DNA of 6,688 nucleotides, from the NCBI GenBank assembly GCA_026786155.1, contig JAJAYR010000463.1, positions 1 through 6,688 on the forward strand. The letters run 5' to 3'. This DNA comes from Pyrinomonadaceae bacterium (GTDB taxonomy: Bacteria; Acidobacteriota; Blastocatellia; Pyrinomonadales; Pyrinomonadaceae). The translations under genes and the position numbers were made by a program. Below the pieces are notes generated by a model. That model had not been told where the DNA came from and did no database searches. It worked only from the letters and a program-made list of their open reading frames with translations. This document shows, in pieces, positions 5,981-6,688 of the stretch. Numbering within the stretch: position 1 is the stretch's first letter; every line of letters starts with the position of its first letter.

Positions 5981-6247
5981 ATGATTAAATTAACTACCGA
6001 AAATACAGTCAAAGCCGTAGCTAAATGCAAACAACTGAAACCGCGTGTCAAATTTGTCAAGGATCGTTTGTTCGTCGTTTATTCGTCGAATAACTCAAAC
6101 GTCTATCACGTCCGCTTCGACGTAAAGAACGGCGAGAAGTTCGGGCAATGCGAATGCCGGGCGGCTGAGAAAGGCTTGGTGTGTTATCACATCGTCGCTG
6201 GCGCAACGGCAAACATTTACCGGCAATCTTTGAAACTTGCCAAATAA
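5981..6247 (+). CDS. Small SWIM zinc-finger protein
   Basis: A protein of 88 residues with no signal peptide or membrane segment. The start is well supported: AGAGGA (5970-5975) five bases before ATG. The C-terminal half carries a SWIM zinc-binding pattern CxCx(n)CxH as CECRAAEKGLVCYH, with ligands Cys57, Cys59, Cys68 and His70, followed by the usual helix IVAGATANIY. The N-terminal half (about 22-54) looks like the beta strands that precede the finger: VKFVKDRLFVVYSS and VYHVRFDVKNG. Family knowledge: SWIM domains bind nucleic acid or protein partners and usually belong to larger proteins such as SWI2/SNF2 helicases, MULE transposases or recombination-mediator complexes. A SWIM domain standing almost alone is less common. 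It is the first gene of a probable two-gene unit controlled by the divergent XRE regulator. Its exact role is unknown. Confidence 0.8.
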   Translation: MIKLTTENTVKAVAKCKQLKPRVKFVKDRLFVVYSSNNSNVYHVRFDVKNGEKFGQCECRAAEKGLVCYHIVAGATANIYRQSLKLAK

Positions 6248-6255
6248 AAAGCGAA

Positions 6256-6290
6256 AGGCTTTCCTAAACCGGCAAGTTATAGGAAAGCCT
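6256..6290 (+). terminator. Intercistronic hairpin between SWIM gene and the 69-aa gene
   Basis: AGGCTTTCCTA (6256-6266) pairs perfectly with TAGGAAAGCCT (6280-6290), with a 13-base loop. On the plus strand the tail is CTCTATCC rather than a U-run, so it would be a weak terminator or an RNA-processing/stabilising element that lowers expression of the second gene. On the minus strand it is followed by a T-richer tail. Confidence 0.45.
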
Positions 6291-6316
6291 CTCTATCCAA
6301 TCAACAAAAGATTAAC

Positions 6317-6321
6317 TGGAG
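6317..6321 (+). promoter_or_regulatory. Ribosome binding site deciding the start of the 69-aa gene
   Basis: TGGAG lies five bases before ATG 6327. The same frame can be extended upstream to 6237, but that extension overlaps the SWIM stop and reads through the hairpin, so ATG 6327 is chosen. Confidence 0.65.
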
Positions 6322-6326
6322 TAACA

Positions 6327-6536
6327 ATGAATAATTTAACACAAACCCAACAGGACGCTAAACGGGCGTATCTAACCCGGCAATCTGAAATGATGCTTGC
6401 CATCTATCAGAACGCCGACACAAACGAAAAAAACGCCGTCATCAGGCAGATAGATTTTTTTCTGTCCGTTGTGCCGGAAGATGTCAAAACCTTTTGGCTC
6501 AAGTTTCGTTACAAACTCGAAAGGCTGAACGAATAA
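6327..6536 (+). CDS. Hypothetical protein, 69 aa
   Basis: I do not recognise this protein. It starts MNNLTQTQQDAKRAYLTRQ and ends KLERLNE. It is charged and likely all-helical: a Gln/Lys/Arg-rich first helix, then SEMMLAIYQNA, a loop ADTNEKN, a helix AVIRQIDFFLSVVPEDV and a final basic helix KTFWLKFRYKLERL. There are no cysteines, no signal peptide and no convincing membrane segment. The start has a good ribosome binding site. It lies 79 bp downstream of the SWIM gene on the same strand, separated by a hairpin, and is probably its operon partner. Small helical proteins of this type often act as DNA-binding or partner proteins in mobile elements, but nothing in the sequence proves that here. 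Confidence 0.7.
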   Translation: MNNLTQTQQDAKRAYLTRQSEMMLAIYQNADTNEKNAVIRQIDFFLSVVPEDVKTFWLKFRYKLERLNE

Positions 6537-6550
6537 AAATGAAGCGTCAG

Positions 6551-6574
6551 AACTTATGAGCAAACTTATGAGCA
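6551..6574 (+). repeat. 12-bp perfect tandem duplication
   Basis: AACTTATGAGCA occurs twice in direct succession (6551-6562 and 6563-6574). Because the unit is four codons long, both copies keep the same frame and each contains ATG AGC. It lies just after the 69-aa gene and just before the tRNA terminator. Probably a replication-slippage duplication. Confidence 0.85.
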
Positions 6575-6582
6575 AACCAAAG

Positions 6583-6605
6583 AAAAAAAGCATCATTTTT
6601 GATGC
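6583..6605 (-). terminator. Intrinsic terminator of the tRNA-Thr gene
   Basis: On the minus strand a 6-bp stem GCATCA/TGATGC (6605-6600 with 6595-6590) and a 4-base loop are followed directly by seven T residues (6589-6583). It lies about 29 bases past the 3' end of the tRNA, the expected place for its terminator. Confidence 0.75.
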
Positions 6606-6633
6606 CTTTAACTCGCTAAGTTGTTGAAAATAA

Positions 6634-6688
6634 TGGAGCCATCCATGGGATTCAAACCCACGACCTTTCGATTACGAATCGAAGAACA
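6634..6688 (-). tRNA. tRNA-Thr (anticodon CGU), 3' part, cut by the right edge
   Basis: Read on the minus strand, the anticodon arm TTCGA-TTCGTAA-TCGAA gives anticodon CGT, which reads ACG (Thr). It is followed by variable loop AGGTC, T arm GTGGG-TTTGAAT-CCCAT, acceptor 3' strand GGATGGC, discriminator T and an encoded CCA ending at 6634. About 21 bases (acceptor 5' strand and most of the D arm) lie beyond the window. Odd points: T instead of the near-invariant C at position 56 of the T loop, a G-U closing pair in the T stem, and TGTTC in place of the usual GAGC-purine before the anticodon arm. It may be a divergent or element-borne tRNA. tRNA 3' ends are common integration sites for genomic islands. 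Confidence 0.8.

Noticed and set aside
6556..6627. Short 23-codon gene on the plus strand
   Set aside because: No ribosome binding site is present, it starts in a slippage repeat and runs through the tRNA terminator. Kept only as an observation.

Overview
The window looks like a piece of a bacterial chromosome. The organism is Gram-negative-like and of moderate GC content, with strong AAGGAG-type ribosome binding sites. A eukaryotic-type Ser/Thr kinase, a PQQ-type sugar dehydrogenase lipoprotein, a DinB-like protein and palindromic heptamer repeats between genes would all suit Acidobacteriota (for example Blastocatellia). That placement is an impression from style, not a demonstrated assignment.

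Left and middle part (1-5044), ordinary chromosomal genes. The N-terminal lobe of a Ser/Thr protein kinase runs off the left edge on the minus strand. A repeat-filled divergent intergenic region (392-720) separates it from a plus-strand pair: an ABC-F ATPase of the Uup/YfmR type (721-2610) and a secreted PQQ-dependent sugar dehydrogenase-like lipoprotein (2676-3833). A near-ideal bidirectional terminator hairpin (3865-3916) closes this pair and faces a minus-strand pair, dinB-like (4535-5044) followed by msrA (3928-4479). MsrA repairs oxidised methionine. The ABC-F protein acts on stalled ribosomes. The DinB-like protein is probably a metal-binding thiol-dependent enzyme.

Right part (5078-6688), accessory in character. 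It starts with a 168-bp MITE-like element (5204-5371) that has 22-bp perfect terminal inverted repeats around an inner palindrome built from CGCCGAT units. At its right edge a coding frame begins abruptly. This resembles the C-terminal tail of a DEAD/DEAH helicase/type III restriction-like protein, so it is probably a remnant. A 59-codon XRE repressor (5659-5838, minus) abuts it tail to tail. The repressor diverges from a two-gene plus-strand unit: a small SWIM zinc-finger protein (5981-6247) and an unrecognised 69-aa protein (6327-6536). The divergent promoter region holds two matching palindromes, TCTAC-N5-GTAGA. One of them lies inside the -35/-10 spacer and overlaps the -10 of the SWIM promoter, which is a textbook repressor layout. 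The window ends inside a tRNA-Thr(CGU) gene on the minus strand, with its terminator at 6583-6605. A small XRE-controlled module beside a tRNA 3' end, a gene remnant and a MITE suggests the edge of a genomic island. No integrase or att duplication is visible here.

The best candidate for something undescribed is the XRE/SWIM/69-aa module with its paired operators, together with the MITE whose ends carry the same nonamer as the operator.
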